DNA of 64,000 nucleotides, from NCBI RefSeq assembly GCF_028609845.1, contig NZ_CP063191.1, positions 2,232,001-2,296,000 on the forward strand, read 5' to 3'. The notes under the pieces are model-generated. The model did no database searches. It had not been told where the DNA came from and worked only from the letters and a program-made list of their open reading frames with translations. This DNA is from Corynebacterium heidelbergense. GTDB lineage: Bacteria > Actinomycetota > Actinomycetes > Mycobacteriales > Mycobacteriaceae. The position numbers and the translations under genes are program-made. This document shows, piece after piece, positions 16,617 through 25,411 of the stretch (the first letter of the stretch is position 1; the number at the start of each line of letters is the position of its first letter).

Positions 16617-17767
16617 TTCTGCCCTTCCGTCGTCCTGGCCCCGGCGGCAGCGGAGGAAGCGTGCCCGCCCTCCCGCACGGCCCCCCGATCCCGAGCCTGG
16701 GCGCCGCTTACTCGCGCCCGCAGTTCCTGGGCGGCCTCCCCGGAGGGCAGCAACGTCGTCACGATGGAGCTCAGGGTGATGGCTCCCACGAACTCCTTAC
16801 CCCGGGTGACCACCGCAATGTGCTCGCTTCGGTCGCGCATCGTGGTGAGGGCCTCGTAAACCAGTTTGTCGGCGTCCAGCGTCAACACCGGCCGGACGTG
16901 GGGAGCCACCGGCGCCGCCAAGTCCTCGTTGAAGGTATCCCGCACATGCACCACCCCGGTGGGCACCTGGGTCTTCGCCGGCGCCGCCTTGCCCCCCGTG
17001 CGCTGCAGCACCAGCAGGCGCTTGCTGTTGTGCTCGGCGGAGGCTTTACGCACCGCGCCGCAGGTGGCGTCCCCCGGCACGACGACCGGTTGCTTGGCCT
17101 CCTGGACCAGCTCCGCGATCTTGATCCGCTGCAGGTCCACCAGGCCAGTGATCTGCTCTTCGATGTCGTGGGTGATGGACCCGGCAGAGGCGGAGAGCTC
17201 CACCAACTGCCGGATCGTATCGATATCCCGGCCCCCCACGGCGGCGCGGTCCACGGGCTCCACCCCCGAGGCCTTCACCATGCGGTTGGCCAGGAAGTTC
17301 ACGAACACGAGGATCGGCCGGGTCAGCCAGATGAAGGCCCGCGACGGTAGGGCCACCAGCTTGGCGGAACGCTCCGGGTGCGTAATGGCCCAGCTCTTCG
17401 GGGCCATCTCCCCCACCACGAGGTGCAGGAAGGTGACGAAGAGCAGGGCGAGAACGAAGCTCACCGCGCTGGTTACCCCCTCCGGCAGGCCCACGGCGTG
17501 GATGGGCTTTTCCAGCAGGTGGTGCACGGCCGGCTCGGTGATGGCACCGAGGGCGAAGGTGCAGGCGGTGATGCCGAGCTGGGATCCGGCGAGCATGATG
17601 GTCAGCTCGTTGACACCGCGCAGGGCGGCGCGGGCGGCGCGGGAGTTCTCCGCATCCATCTCCAGGCGGTTGCGGCGCGCCCCGAGCAGGGAGAATTCGA
17701 GGACAACGAAGAAAGCGCTGCCAATGATGAAAACAATGGTCAGCAATAGGGCGAGCGATGGATTCAT
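16613..17767 (-). CDS. CNNM/DUF21-type membrane protein with CBS domains (CorC/hemolysin family), short form
   Basis: A 384-residue membrane protein. The DUF21 transmembrane domain (about residues 1-190) has LAGSQLGITACTFALGA and VVGEMAPKSWAI, and a CBS pair follows (about 205-345). The C-terminal tail is disordered and lacks the CorC_HlyC domain found in its neighbour. Members of this family are linked to Mg2+/Co2+ transport or efflux; this is inferred for the pair. The ATG directly follows the TAG of the upstream paralogue with no gap. Confidence 0.85.
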   Translation of the reverse strand: MNPSLALLLTIVFIIGSAFFVVLEFSLLGARRNRLEMDAENSRAARAALRGVNELTIMLAGSQLGITACTFALGAITEPAVHHLLEKPIHAVGLPEGVTSAVSFVLALLFVTFLHLVVGEMAPKSWAITHPERSAKLVALPSRAFIWLTRPILVFVNFLANRMVKASGVEPVDRAAVGGRDIDTIRQLVELSASAGSITHDIEEQITGLVDLQRIKIAELVQEAKQPVVVPGDATCGAVRKASAEHNSKRLLVLQRTGGKAAPAKTQVPTGVVHVRDTFNEDLAAPVAPHVRPVLTLDADKLVYEALTTMRDRSEHIAVVTRGKEFVGAITLSSIVTTLLPSGEAAQELRARVSGAQARDRGAVREGGHASSAAAGARTTEGQK

Positions 17768-19204
17768 CTAGCGCACCTCCTGGCCATCGTCGTCGTATTC
17801 GGCTCGGTCGCCCGGTCGGTCCGCACTGAGGTCCTCGTGGTCTTGGTCTGTGTCAGGGTTGGTGAGGTGGATGAGCTCCACCCGAACTTGGCTGGGCACG
17901 AAGCGGTCGATCTCCAATACGGTGAGGTGGAGTTGGCGGCCGATCTGCTCGTCTTCGGCGTATTCGCGCGGATCCACGGGCAGGACCACTTCCACGTCCT
18001 CCCCCACTGCGGGCAGGTCCCCGAGCTCGGTGATGAGCAGGCCACCCAGGGTTTCCACGTCCACTGCGGGCAGGTCGTGGCCGATGGCGCGCTCGACCTC
18101 GTCGAGGTGCACGTCCCCGCCCATGGTCCAGGTGTTTTCGTCGATCTCGACGATGAGCTGTTCCGGTTCGTCGTCGTGCTCGTCGTGGATTTCGCCGACG
18201 AGCTCTTCGGCTAGGTCTTCGATGGTAATGACACCGGAGAACACGCCGTATTCGTCGATCACGCACGCGATCTCGTCGCGACTGGTCTTCAGCAACTCCA
18301 GGGCGTCCGGCAACATCATGACGGTGGGGACCACCACGGGTTCCCGCATGACTTCGGAGATGGGGGTCTCATCGGCGATGTCCGGGTCCAGCACGTCGGC
18401 GAGGTGGACCACGCCGAGGGGTTGCTCGTCGTCGCTGACCACGGGGTAGCGGCTGTGGTCGGTCACCATCATCTGGCGGATGGCCCCCACCCCCACCTCG
18501 GCGCCGACGGTGCCGACGTTGGAGCGCGGGATCATGGCGTGTTCCACGTCCCGTTCGGGGAAGTCCAGGATGCGGTCGAGGAGGATGGAGACGTCCTCCG
18601 GCAGGTCCCCGGATTCGCGGGAGTCCGCGACGATGCGGGTGAGGTCGTCCGATGTTGCGGTGGCGTCCACGTCCTCCACCGGTTTGATGCCGAAGAGGCG
18701 AAGGACGCCGTTGGATGCCCACTCGAAGAAGGAAATGAGCCAGCCAAAGAGGCCCAAATAGATTCTTGTGGACGCCGCCAGCCCCTTCGCGAGCGGTTCT
18801 GGATTGGCCACTGCCAGGTTCTTCGGGTATAGCTCGCCGATGACCATCTGCACGATGGTGGCGACAGCCAGCGTTGCCACCGTAGCTGCTGTTACGGCTG
18901 TCGCGTTGTCGCTGTCTCCGGTAATGAGTTGCCCGAGCGCGCCACCTACCATGGGCCCACCCACCAAACCAACCAGAAGACCTGTCACCGTGATACCCAG
19001 CTGAGCGCCAGACAGCATGAAAGATGTGCGTTTTGTTACCTGCAGCGTTCGAGCCGCGGCTTTGTCGCCCTGGTCGGCGAGCGCCGCGAGGCGGGCGCGG
19101 TCCACCGACATGAAAGCGAATTCTTGGGCCACGAAGTAGCCGTTGGCTGCGATGATGAGCAGGATGAGCAGGATTCCTGCGATCAGGGACAGCACTGCGC
19201 TCAT
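17768..19204 (-). CDS. CNNM/DUF21-type membrane protein with CBS and CorC_HlyC domains, long form
   Basis: A 478-residue membrane protein. The DUF21 domain (about residues 1-200) has LSGAQLGITVTGLLVG and VIGELYPKNLAV. Two CBS repeats follow (about 215-340, with IPRSNVGTV and VIDEYGVFSGVITIEDL), then a C-terminal CorC_HlyC domain (about 350-440). It is the first gene of an operon with the short paralogue and photolyase. Such long/short DUF21 pairs are frequent in actinobacteria and may form a heterodimer. Confidence 0.87.
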   Translation of the reverse strand: MSAVLSLIAGILLILLIIAANGYFVAQEFAFMSVDRARLAALADQGDKAAARTLQVTKRTSFMLSGAQLGITVTGLLVGLVGGPMVGGALGQLITGDSDNATAVTAATVATLAVATIVQMVIGELYPKNLAVANPEPLAKGLAASTRIYLGLFGWLISFFEWASNGVLRLFGIKPVEDVDATATSDDLTRIVADSRESGDLPEDVSILLDRILDFPERDVEHAMIPRSNVGTVGAEVGVGAIRQMMVTDHSRYPVVSDDEQPLGVVHLADVLDPDIADETPISEVMREPVVVPTVMMLPDALELLKTSRDEIACVIDEYGVFSGVITIEDLAEELVGEIHDEHDDEPEQLIVEIDENTWTMGGDVHLDEVERAIGHDLPAVDVETLGGLLITELGDLPAVGEDVEVVLPVDPREYAEDEQIGRQLHLTVLEIDRFVPSQVRVELIHLTNPDTDQDHEDLSADRPGDRAEYDDDGQEVR

Positions 19205-19431
19205 CGGCTACCGCCCCGATCGGTGGTGCGGTTGGGTCTTCGGTTGTGGCTGGGCATCAACTGGCGCCGGGAGCCGGTACTCGGAGGCTCCTCAGGGCCA
19301 GGTGCAGAATGCTGGGAAAACGGCATGCGTTCATAGTAGCGGCAACGGGCCTGGGGCAACCCATCGCGAAAGGTCACCTCCCACCGTGGCGCATCGGGGG
19401 GCAGAGCAGGCGGCGTGTAAGGATGGGGGCC

Positions 19432-20355
19432 ATGGTTGCTCCCCACAGCGAACGCTTCGCGCTGCGCGCCGAGGATTCGGTCGCAGCGGTCATCGTCACC
19501 CATCGGCGGGCCGATCAATTGCGCCACAGCCTAGAGCTGGTGGCGAACCAGTCCAAGCCGGTGAGCTACATCATCGTTGTGGACAACGGCCGGGAGCAGG
19601 CTGTGCAAGAGACCGTACAGCAGCTGTGCGGGGATCGCGGGGTCTACCTGCCGAGTGCCACGAACCTGGGCGGGGCGGGCGGGTTTGCCTATGGCTTCTT
19701 GACGGCCCTCGCGCTGGGTGCGGATGCCATCTGGTGTGCCGACGACGATGGCCGCCCGGCGGACACCGAGGTGCTGCGCACCCTCACGGAGGTGGCGGTG
19801 AACTATGGGTTGGCAGAAGTGTCCCCGGTGGTGTGCAACATCGACGAACCGGAGCGCTTGGCCTTTCCCCTGCGGCAGGGCCTAGTGTGGCGGCGCTTCC
19901 GTAAGGAATTGGAGGGGGACTTTCTACCGGGGATCGCCAGCCTGTTCAACGGAGCGCTGCTGAGCAGCAAGCTGCTGGAGGTGGTGGGGGTTCCCGATTA
20001 CCGCTTGTTCATCCGGGGCGATGAGGTGGAGTTTCACCGGCGTTTGGTGCGCTCCGGGCTGCCATTCGGCACCTGCCTGACGGCGGCTTATGTGCATCCG
20101 GACGGGTCTGCGGAGTTCAAGCCCATTCTGGGCGGGCGAATGCACACGCAGTACCCGGACAACGAGGTTAAGCGCTACTTCACCTATCGCAATCGGGGAT
20201 ACGTGATGAGCCAGCCGGGTATGCGAAAGCTCCTGCCCCAGGAGTACGCCCGGTTTGGGTGGTTCTTCCTGGTGCAGGAGCGTGATCCGCACGGTTTTGC
20301 GGAATGGTTCAAGCTGCACGCCCGGGGGCGGGGAGAGAAGTTCTTCCGCCCCTGA
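19432..20355 (+). CDS. glfT1: Galactofuranosyltransferase GlfT1
   Basis: GT2-fold enzyme that adds the first galactofuranose residues to the decaprenyl-PP-GlcNAc-rhamnose acceptor in arabinogalactan synthesis. The DDD cluster in WCADDDGRPAD binds UDP-galactofuranose, and RNLGGAGG-like (TNLGGAGGFAYG), SPVVCNID, PGIASLFNGAL and LFIRGDEVEFHRR match the M. tuberculosis Rv3782 protein as I recall it. The ATG at 19432 has an AAGG 9 nt upstream; an in-frame ATG at 19423 is the alternative. Unlike the compact mycobacterial cluster, it is separated from wzm-wzt by three minus-strand genes. Confidence 0.92.
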   Translation: MVAPHSERFALRAEDSVAAVIVTHRRADQLRHSLELVANQSKPVSYIIVVDNGREQAVQETVQQLCGDRGVYLPSATNLGGAGGFAYGFLTALALGADAIWCADDDGRPADTEVLRTLTEVAVNYGLAEVSPVVCNIDEPERLAFPLRQGLVWRRFRKELEGDFLPGIASLFNGALLSSKLLEVVGVPDYRLFIRGDEVEFHRRLVRSGLPFGTCLTAAYVHPDGSAEFKPILGGRMHTQYPDNEVKRYFTYRNRGYVMSQPGMRKLLPQEYARFGWFFLVQERDPHGFAEWFKLHARGRGEKFFRP

Positions 20356-20366
20356 GCGGGAATTTG

Positions 20367-21602
20367 TTAGTGCTCGGCGGCGGCGTGCTTGCCACCAGCC
20401 TGCGGCGTGGAGTTCCGGGGCGCGTCGCTGGCGGGCTTGGCGACGGTTGCCTCCTGTTCGCGCTCCCGATCATCTCTGCGATCGTCGGGTTCGTCTTCGG
20501 CGTGAGGTGAGACCTCCCGGTAACCCATGTCCGGGAAGGGATCGTGCCCCGCGAGGTAACGCACCGCGGAATTGCCCGCGGCCACCACCGGCACGGCGAA
20601 CAGGGCCCCAGCAATGCCGAAGATGTAGGTCGCTGCTGCGACGACCACAATGACGACCAGCGGGTGCAGAGCCACGGCGCGGCCCATGAGGAAGGGCTGC
20701 AGGATGTGGGCCTCGCACTGATGGACGACGATCACGATGATGACCATAATCAGCGCGGTCACCGGCCCCTGGTCCACAAAGGCCACGAGGGCGGGGATCA
20801 CGCCGCTGATCAGCGCGCCGACGATGGGGATGAAGGACAAGAGGAAAACCACGAAGGCCATGGGGAAGGCAAAGGGGACGCCTAAGACCAGCGCGCCCAC
20901 GCCCACCCCCGTGGCGTTGATGAGGGCGACCAGCACCTGCGTGTGGGAGTACACGCTGACGCTGCGCCAGGCGCGCCGCATGGCCTGGTTGGTGGGCTCG
21001 CGAGCGGCCTGTGGCAGGAACCAGAGACAAAACTGCCACATCTTTTGCCCGTGGTGAAGGAAGAAGAATAGGGCGATAAGGCAAATAAGCAAACCGGCAA
21101 AGGAATCTACGACGGTATGCCCGGCTTCCACTGCACCCGAGACAACTTCCTTTCCGGACCCGCCCATCGATTCCTTGGCCTGGGCGATGGCTGCTTCCAG
21201 CCGGTCGCTGGTCACGTGGAATGGGCTGTTGGCCAGGGAGTTCAGTAGTTCCCGGCCGCCGTTGCGGGCACTATCGGCCATCTGGGGAATACCGCTGGCT
21301 AGCTGAGTGGTCAGCAGGGCCACGGCGCCGCCGATCACGCCGAGCACGGCGAAGATGGTGGCCAAGGAGGCCAGCGCGCGGGGCCACCGAAACTTCCGGT
21401 TGAGGAAGTTGGTGATGGGCATGAGCATCGCAGCCAGCAGCACCGCAACAAGCAGCGGGATGATGACGATGAGAAGTTGGCTGACTACTTTGCCGAGCAA
21501 TACAAGACCGCCCGCCATCAGCAGGAGGCACGCCGACCACGCGGCTGAGAGCACCACGGGATACGGCAAGTGCTCCACTTTGGGAATGAGTCTGCGCACC
21601 AT
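20367..21602 (-). CDS. AI-2E family transporter (YdiK/PerM type)
   Basis: A 411-residue membrane protein with about eight helices arranged as in the AI-2E family: paired N-terminal helices, a long soluble stretch near residues 100-165, then PFAFPMAFVVFLLSFIPIVGALISG and ILQPFLMGRAVALHPLVVIV. The C-terminal ~60 residues are charged and disordered. The family name comes from autoinducer-2 export in E. coli, and most members have unknown cargo, including Na+/H+ antiport in some. A GGAAGGA site precedes the ATG. It converges with glfT1 with an 11-bp gap. Confidence 0.85.
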   Translation of the reverse strand: MVRRLIPKVEHLPYPVVLSAAWSACLLLMAGGLVLLGKVVSQLLIVIIPLLVAVLLAAMLMPITNFLNRKFRWPRALASLATIFAVLGVIGGAVALLTTQLASGIPQMADSARNGGRELLNSLANSPFHVTSDRLEAAIAQAKESMGGSGKEVVSGAVEAGHTVVDSFAGLLICLIALFFFLHHGQKMWQFCLWFLPQAAREPTNQAMRRAWRSVSVYSHTQVLVALINATGVGVGALVLGVPFAFPMAFVVFLLSFIPIVGALISGVIPALVAFVDQGPVTALIMVIIVIVVHQCEAHILQPFLMGRAVALHPLVVIVVVAAATYIFGIAGALFAVPVVAAGNSAVRYLAGHDPFPDMGYREVSPHAEDEPDDRRDDREREQEATVAKPASDAPRNSTPQAGGKHAAAEH

Positions 21603-21709
21603 AGGCAGGGGGTCCTTCCGGGAACTACGTATATTGCTAATAGATCGCGTTGAACCTTACCCCGGGGGTGCGCAAACTGGGAAGTCACGTAGGTTCAAAG
21701 CCCCCAGGG

Positions 21710-22150
21710 TTACCGACGGAAGATGAGGAACCGCTGGATCGCGAAATTGATCACCGTCGCCATGCCCTGGGCGATGATGAAGCTCACGATTCGCACGCCC
21801 AACGGCGGCAACCCGGTGGTATTTAGCCACGGAATCGTAAGTCTGTACAGGCCCCATTGCACCGCAAAGGTCAGCAAGTAGGTGAGCATGGTCACCGCAA
21901 AGCGGCGGAAGGACTTCTCGGCCTGGAATGTCCACCGGCGATTGATGAAGTATGCGGTGAGCGTACCGAGGATGAAGCCCACGGCCTTAGAGACCCCGTC
22001 GGACCAGTCCAGAAGGAAGTGGGTACCCGCCGTGGTGCCGAAGTCCACGATGGCGGAGAAGGCACCTACGGCAATGAATCGGAAGAGCTGCTGGTTGAGC
22101 GTCGCCGGGTTGCGGACGGTCTGTTCGGCCATCACCTCGGTGGTGGTCAT
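21710..22150 (-). CDS. GtrA family membrane protein (146 aa)
   Basis: Four predicted membrane helices with the GtrA pattern: LFRFIAVGAFSAIVDFGT, GTLTAYFINRRWTF, a middle helix pair and VINFAIQRFLIFRR at the end. GtrA proteins are thought to help move lipid-linked sugars across the membrane for polysaccharide glycosylation. It lies 8 bp after a second GtrA gene, so the two are co-transcribed and may work as a pair in envelope glycan synthesis beside the galactan genes. Confidence 0.88.
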   Translation of the reverse strand: MTTTEVMAEQTVRNPATLNQQLFRFIAVGAFSAIVDFGTTAGTHFLLDWSDGVSKAVGFILGTLTAYFINRRWTFQAEKSFRRFAVTMLTYLLTFAVQWGLYRLTIPWLNTTGLPPLGVRIVSFIIAQGMATVINFAIQRFLIFRR

Positions 22151-22158
22151 AACTGGGG

Positions 22159-22890
22159 CTACTCCTTGGTATTCCTATGGTTGTGGGTATTCCTATGGTT
22201 GTGGGTATTCCTATGGTTGTGCGCGGCTTGAGCGCCGCGCTTATCGCGCACCACGCGGAAAGTCCAGAACTTGTTGAACAGGAAGTTGGCGGGAATGGCG
22301 AACATCACGCCAATGAGGTTGCCCCAGTAGGCCCGGGTACGCAGCCCGGTAGAGTTATCGAAGACGTCGTGGGGCAGCGACAGCGGGGAGTTGTAGTTCA
22401 CCAGGGCCGTACAGACCACCAGCGTGATGAGCAGGCCAAAAACGCCCACGGCCATGAACTGCGGCAATTGCTTCCACCACGGCTTCTTCTCCAGGCCGCC
22501 GAACGTCCAATAACGGTTGAGGATGAAGTTCCAGATATTCGCCACGACGAAAGCTACCACGGAAAACAGGTGGTACCAGCGCACGTGGAACTGCGTGCCC
22601 AGGAGGTTCAGTAAGGGGTCCTGCACATCCGCATTGAAGGCCCACAGGGAGAACTTCTTCACCGCCACAACAGCGGCCTGGTTCACAACCACGCCGGAGG
22701 CCCCGACGATGCCGAAGCGCAGGAATTGCCGGGCCAGCCGCTTGCTGCGCTGCCGGGTGGAGGGGCGCTGCGCTGCAGGGGCTGCGGTGTCCTCCACCTG
22801 GGGCCCCCTCGCCCGGGTGCCCGTGACCGTCGTTGCGGGCGAGATAAGAGCATCTGTGGTGTCGCTCGACGCGGAGTACTTACTGGACAA
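22159..22890 (-). CDS. GtrA family membrane protein with His/Asn-rich repeat tail (243 aa)
   Basis: GtrA fold with an extra ~60-residue disordered N-terminus, then LRFGIVGASGVVVNQAAV, FVVANIWNFILNRYWTF and FAIPANFLFNKFWTFRVV. The C-terminus is a threefold repeat HNHRNT followed by KE, encoded by three identical 18-bp DNA units. The TTG at 22890 is the first start in the frame. A mannosyl- or galactosyl-lipid flipping role is possible from context; the repeat tail is unlike the family norm. Confidence 0.83.
   Translation of the reverse strand: MSSKYSASSDTTDALISPATTVTGTRARGPQVEDTAAPAAQRPSTRQRSKRLARQFLRFGIVGASGVVVNQAAVVAVKKFSLWAFNADVQDPLLNLLGTQFHVRWYHLFSVVAFVVANIWNFILNRYWTFGGLEKKPWWKQLPQFMAVGVFGLLITLVVCTALVNYNSPLSLPHDVFDNSTGLRTRAYWGNLIGVMFAIPANFLFNKFWTFRVVRDKRGAQAAHNHRNTHNHRNTHNHRNTKE
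22168..22221 (-). repeat. Three perfect 18-bp tandem repeats inside the GtrA gene
   Basis: Unit GGTATTCCTATGGTTGTG (plus strand) occurs three times without change at 22168, 22186 and 22204. Because 18 is a multiple of three, copy-number change would lengthen or shorten the HNHRNT tail without a frameshift. Confidence 0.95.
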
Positions 22891-22997
22891 GGGCCTTTTA
22901 CTCGTTTCGGGGGCTTGCTGCTGGTCTGGGGGCGCGTTTCCAGTAGATTACGCCCGCCAAAGCGCTAACCATAACATTGGCAGCCCCCGCCCGTCCG

Positions 22998-24317
22998 TCA
23001 CCGCTGCAACAAGAAACGGTACATCTCCAGCCGTTCCACCAGGGAGCGTTGGGGAACCAGCGGAATCGGGCCACTGGTGGGTCGCGTCTGCCAGCCGTCC
23101 GCCCCAGCGAGGGCCAGCAGCTTCCCCGTGGCGCGGGACAGCGTGCGGATCTCCTCCGCCGTCAGCGCATCGGAGGCGGAGCGGCCCTTCTCTACGGGCC
23201 CCAGGTGCGCTGGGTCCGTGGCGTCCCCACGGCAAAAACCGAGACGGGACAGGAAGGCCACGCTGGCGCGGTCGGTCCCGGCGGAGTCCACGAGGGCGGA
23301 CAGGGCGACGATGCGTGCCCACGCGGCGGCCCGGCCCAGGCGAGTGCGCTCCACGGGGGCATCTGCCAGTAGTTCCGCCGAGCGCTCGGTCACGGGCGCC
23401 GGTCGGTCCAGGTCCAGGGCCTGCAGTAGCGGGATGAAGTCGAACAGCTCTCCGTGGCGCAGCAGAGCCCGCAGCTCCTTATCCACGCTGGATAGGACGT
23501 TCTCCACCGAATCCTCACCGGCCAGGGTGAAGTTGGTGTGGGTGACATCCACTACCTCCGGGATGCCCAGGGGGTGGGGCGGGAAACCGGACGGGGGCTG
23601 TGCCGCCGCGCTGGGCTCGGAGGTGGCGTCCGAAAGATCATCGGGCTCATCGGCGAGGAATTCGGCGGTGAGCAGCACAGCATCCGGTCCGGATTCCCCA
23701 CCTCCCCCGGGCCTGGGCGCGGTTTGCCCGGGGACGATATGGGAAAGCAGGTCCTCCTCGGCGGGGCTGGTGGTTGCCGCGGCGCCCTCCCAATGACCGA
23801 CGACGCCACTCACCGGATCCACCATCACATCCGACACGCTGAGGAAGAACTCGTACCCCCCGGTGCGCAGCACCCCCACACCCCCGCGATCCAGGGCGGC
23901 GCCAACCTCCGTTCCGATCGAATGCTTCGCGCGGGAGTAGGTTCGCAACACCCCGGACTGGCGCACGCGCAGCTCCCAGCCAGCGTCGCCATCGTCCCCT
24001 TGCGGCCACTCGTAGCAGGTGAGGATGGCCTCCACGAGATCCGCCACACTCATGCAACCGCTGACCGACAGCAACCGGGTGTAGTGCCCCAGCCCCGAAA
24101 GATGGTGATCCACGTTGACCAGAAGGCGGAGGCAGGTGCGGTCAGCCGACGGGCGGATGTAGGGCGCACCGGAAGGGTGTGGGATGGGGGACGACGCCGA
24201 CGCCCGCGCGCTGCCCGAAGCCCCCGCCCCGGCAGCACCAGTGGGCATGGGGAAGGCCAGGACAGTGCCCCGCGTGTGCCTCACCGGCCCTCCCGCCGCG
24301 ATGTGCTGCGCAATCAT
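22998..24317 (-). CDS. Unknown protein, possibly pRiA4b ORF-3-like fold
   Basis: A 439-residue soluble protein I do not recognise with certainty. Residues ~65-165 (LRLLVNVDHHL, then LLSVSGCMSVADLVEAILTCYEWP and WELRV) look like the pRiA4b ORF-3-like fold, in which a strand, the phrase M-x-x-A-D-L and an aromatic-W segment recur; this is a weak match. The middle is disordered and the C-terminal ~150 residues are helical. The ATG at 24317 overlaps the upstream stop by 4 bp, so the pair is coupled. A longer reading to 24425 would overlap the upstream gene much more. Confidence 0.6.
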   Translation of the reverse strand: MIAQHIAAGGPVRHTRGTVLAFPMPTGAAGAGASGSARASASSPIPHPSGAPYIRPSADRTCLRLLVNVDHHLSGLGHYTRLLSVSGCMSVADLVEAILTCYEWPQGDDGDAGWELRVRQSGVLRTYSRAKHSIGTEVGAALDRGGVGVLRTGGYEFFLSVSDVMVDPVSGVVGHWEGAAATTSPAEEDLLSHIVPGQTAPRPGGGGESGPDAVLLTAEFLADEPDDLSDATSEPSAAAQPPSGFPPHPLGIPEVVDVTHTNFTLAGEDSVENVLSSVDKELRALLRHGELFDFIPLLQALDLDRPAPVTERSAELLADAPVERTRLGRAAAWARIVALSALVDSAGTDRASVAFLSRLGFCRGDATDPAHLGPVEKGRSASDALTAEEIRTLSRATGKLLALAGADGWQTRPTSGPIPLVPQRSLVERLEMYRFLLQR

Positions 24318-24949
24318 GCACCCCAGCGTAACGGCGCCTTCGCCAACTCGCCGGGCGAAGTGCCTTGCGCGTCCGGCAGCCTGCGGGCCCGAACCTTCTC
24401 GAAAGCGGCCCACTCCCGCAGCCAAATCCGCAGGCCACGGGCCACGTCCATGACGGCGGTGACGGCGTCCAGGGCGGGCCCCGCCAAGTCCTTCGGGGCA
24501 TGCCCGGAAACTCGGGAGATCTCGGCGATCACCGGCCAGGCCGGTTGGCGCTTGCCAGGGTTCGCGTTCGCGAAGTCCCGACGGGCGGTCTCCAGCGCTT
24601 CTGCCACAGCCACGTAGGTGGCCGGTAGGTCGATGCGCAGTTCCTGGGGGATTTCCGGGATCGGCGTCGCCTCAGGGTTGGCGGATGTGTCGCTGCTGTC
24701 GGCTACGGGAACCTCGTCGGCTAAAAGGACGGGCCAATGTACCAACGAGCGCAGCACCGCAGCCGGATCCGTCCGCTCGGGCAGCCACTCGGCCGTCGCC
24801 GCGAAACCGCTCACGCCCTCCGGGGTGAGCAGCCAGGCCCCCGAAAAGTCCCCCCGGGTGATGTTGGGGTCGGTTTCCACCTGCCAGACGGCGGTGACAT
24901 CCCCGCGCCGGGCGATGACGAGGACGGGGTCGAAGTCAGCGGTGCTCAT
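24314..24949 (-). CDS. Unknown protein, coupled to the next gene (211 aa)
   Basis: A soluble protein starting MSTADFDPVLVIARRGDVTAVWQVE. The first ~85 residues look like an alpha/beta domain, then comes a Pro-rich linker and a helical C-terminus (about 120-195). I see no known motif. It overlaps the following gene by 4 bp and is divergent from a 103-residue gene on the other strand. The ATG at 24949 is backed by TACACT 8 nt upstream; a longer start at 25042 would run into the divergent gene region. Confidence 0.6.
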   Translation of the reverse strand: MSTADFDPVLVIARRGDVTAVWQVETDPNITRGDFSGAWLLTPEGVSGFAATAEWLPERTDPAAVLRSLVHWPVLLADEVPVADSSDTSANPEATPIPEIPQELRIDLPATYVAVAEALETARRDFANANPGKRQPAWPVIAEISRVSGHAPKDLAGPALDAVTAVMDVARGLRIWLREWAAFEKVRARRLPDAQGTSPGELAKAPLRWGA

Positions 24950-24957
24950 GGCGCACA

Positions 24958-24963
24958 AGTGTA
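24958..24963 (-). promoter_or_regulatory. -10 hexamer TACACT for the 24949 gene
   Basis: TACACT lies 8 nt before the ATG at 24949, and no Shine-Dalgarno is visible. Confidence 0.45.
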
Positions 24964-25030
24964 CTGACGCCTCGGCCGCAGCCCTGGCGGGTTGTTGGCG
25001 CGGATCCTCGGGGGTCGGCCAGGACGCCGG

Positions 25031-25036
25031 TAGCAT
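25031..25036 (+). promoter_or_regulatory. -10 hexamer TAGCAT for the 25045 gene
   Basis: TAGCAT lies 8 nt before the ATG at 25045, and no Shine-Dalgarno is visible. Confidence 0.4.
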
Positions 25037-25044
25037 GGGCAACC

Positions 25045-25356
25045 ATGGCCGGATTCCTCAATCGCATCGCAGGCGCTATCACCCCCAACAGGCGCCGCAA
25101 GCACGTCCAGTCCGATGAGACGGCCCCACCCCAGCGCGTTGGCGGCGTTGGCACAAACACCACCTACGAAGCCGCCGAGCGCACAGCCTCCCCGCTGAAC
25201 AACTACATGACCCGGCTCATGGCCCAAGAGCTACCCATGCTGGATAGCACCAGCCGCCGCCGCGTCAACGAACTTCTGCGGGAATACACAGGACCCACGA
25301 TCGAAAGTGTGGAGGACCTGCCCGAAGAAGTCCGGGAGATCATGGAACTGCGCTGA
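25045..25356 (+). CDS. Conserved hypothetical protein (103 aa)
   Basis: A small soluble protein with a basic N-terminus ([20 protein letters not shown]) and a helical C-terminal half containing [22 protein letters not shown] and [13 protein letters not shown] do not recognise a family. It lies 55 bp upstream of dprE1 on the same strand. TAGCAT lies 8 nt before the ATG, but dprE1 appears to have its own promoter, so co-transcription is uncertain. Confidence 0.6.
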   Translation: MAGFLNRIAGAITPNRRRKHVQSDETAPPQRVGGVGTNTTYEAAERTASPLNNYMTRLMAQELPMLDSTSRRRVNELLREYTGPTIESVEDLPEEVREIMELR

Positions 25357-25398
25357 CCCGCGCCCATCGCGTTCCCACTACCTAGCGGCCCCACCGCC

Positions 25399-25404
25399 TA
25401 TCGT
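25399..25404 (+). promoter_or_regulatory. -10 hexamer TATCGT for dprE1
   Basis: TATCGT lies 7 nt before the ATG at 25412. A GGAG is present but only 4 nt from the ATG, too close for a good ribosome site. Confidence 0.45.
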
Positions 25405-25411
25405 GGAGCGT

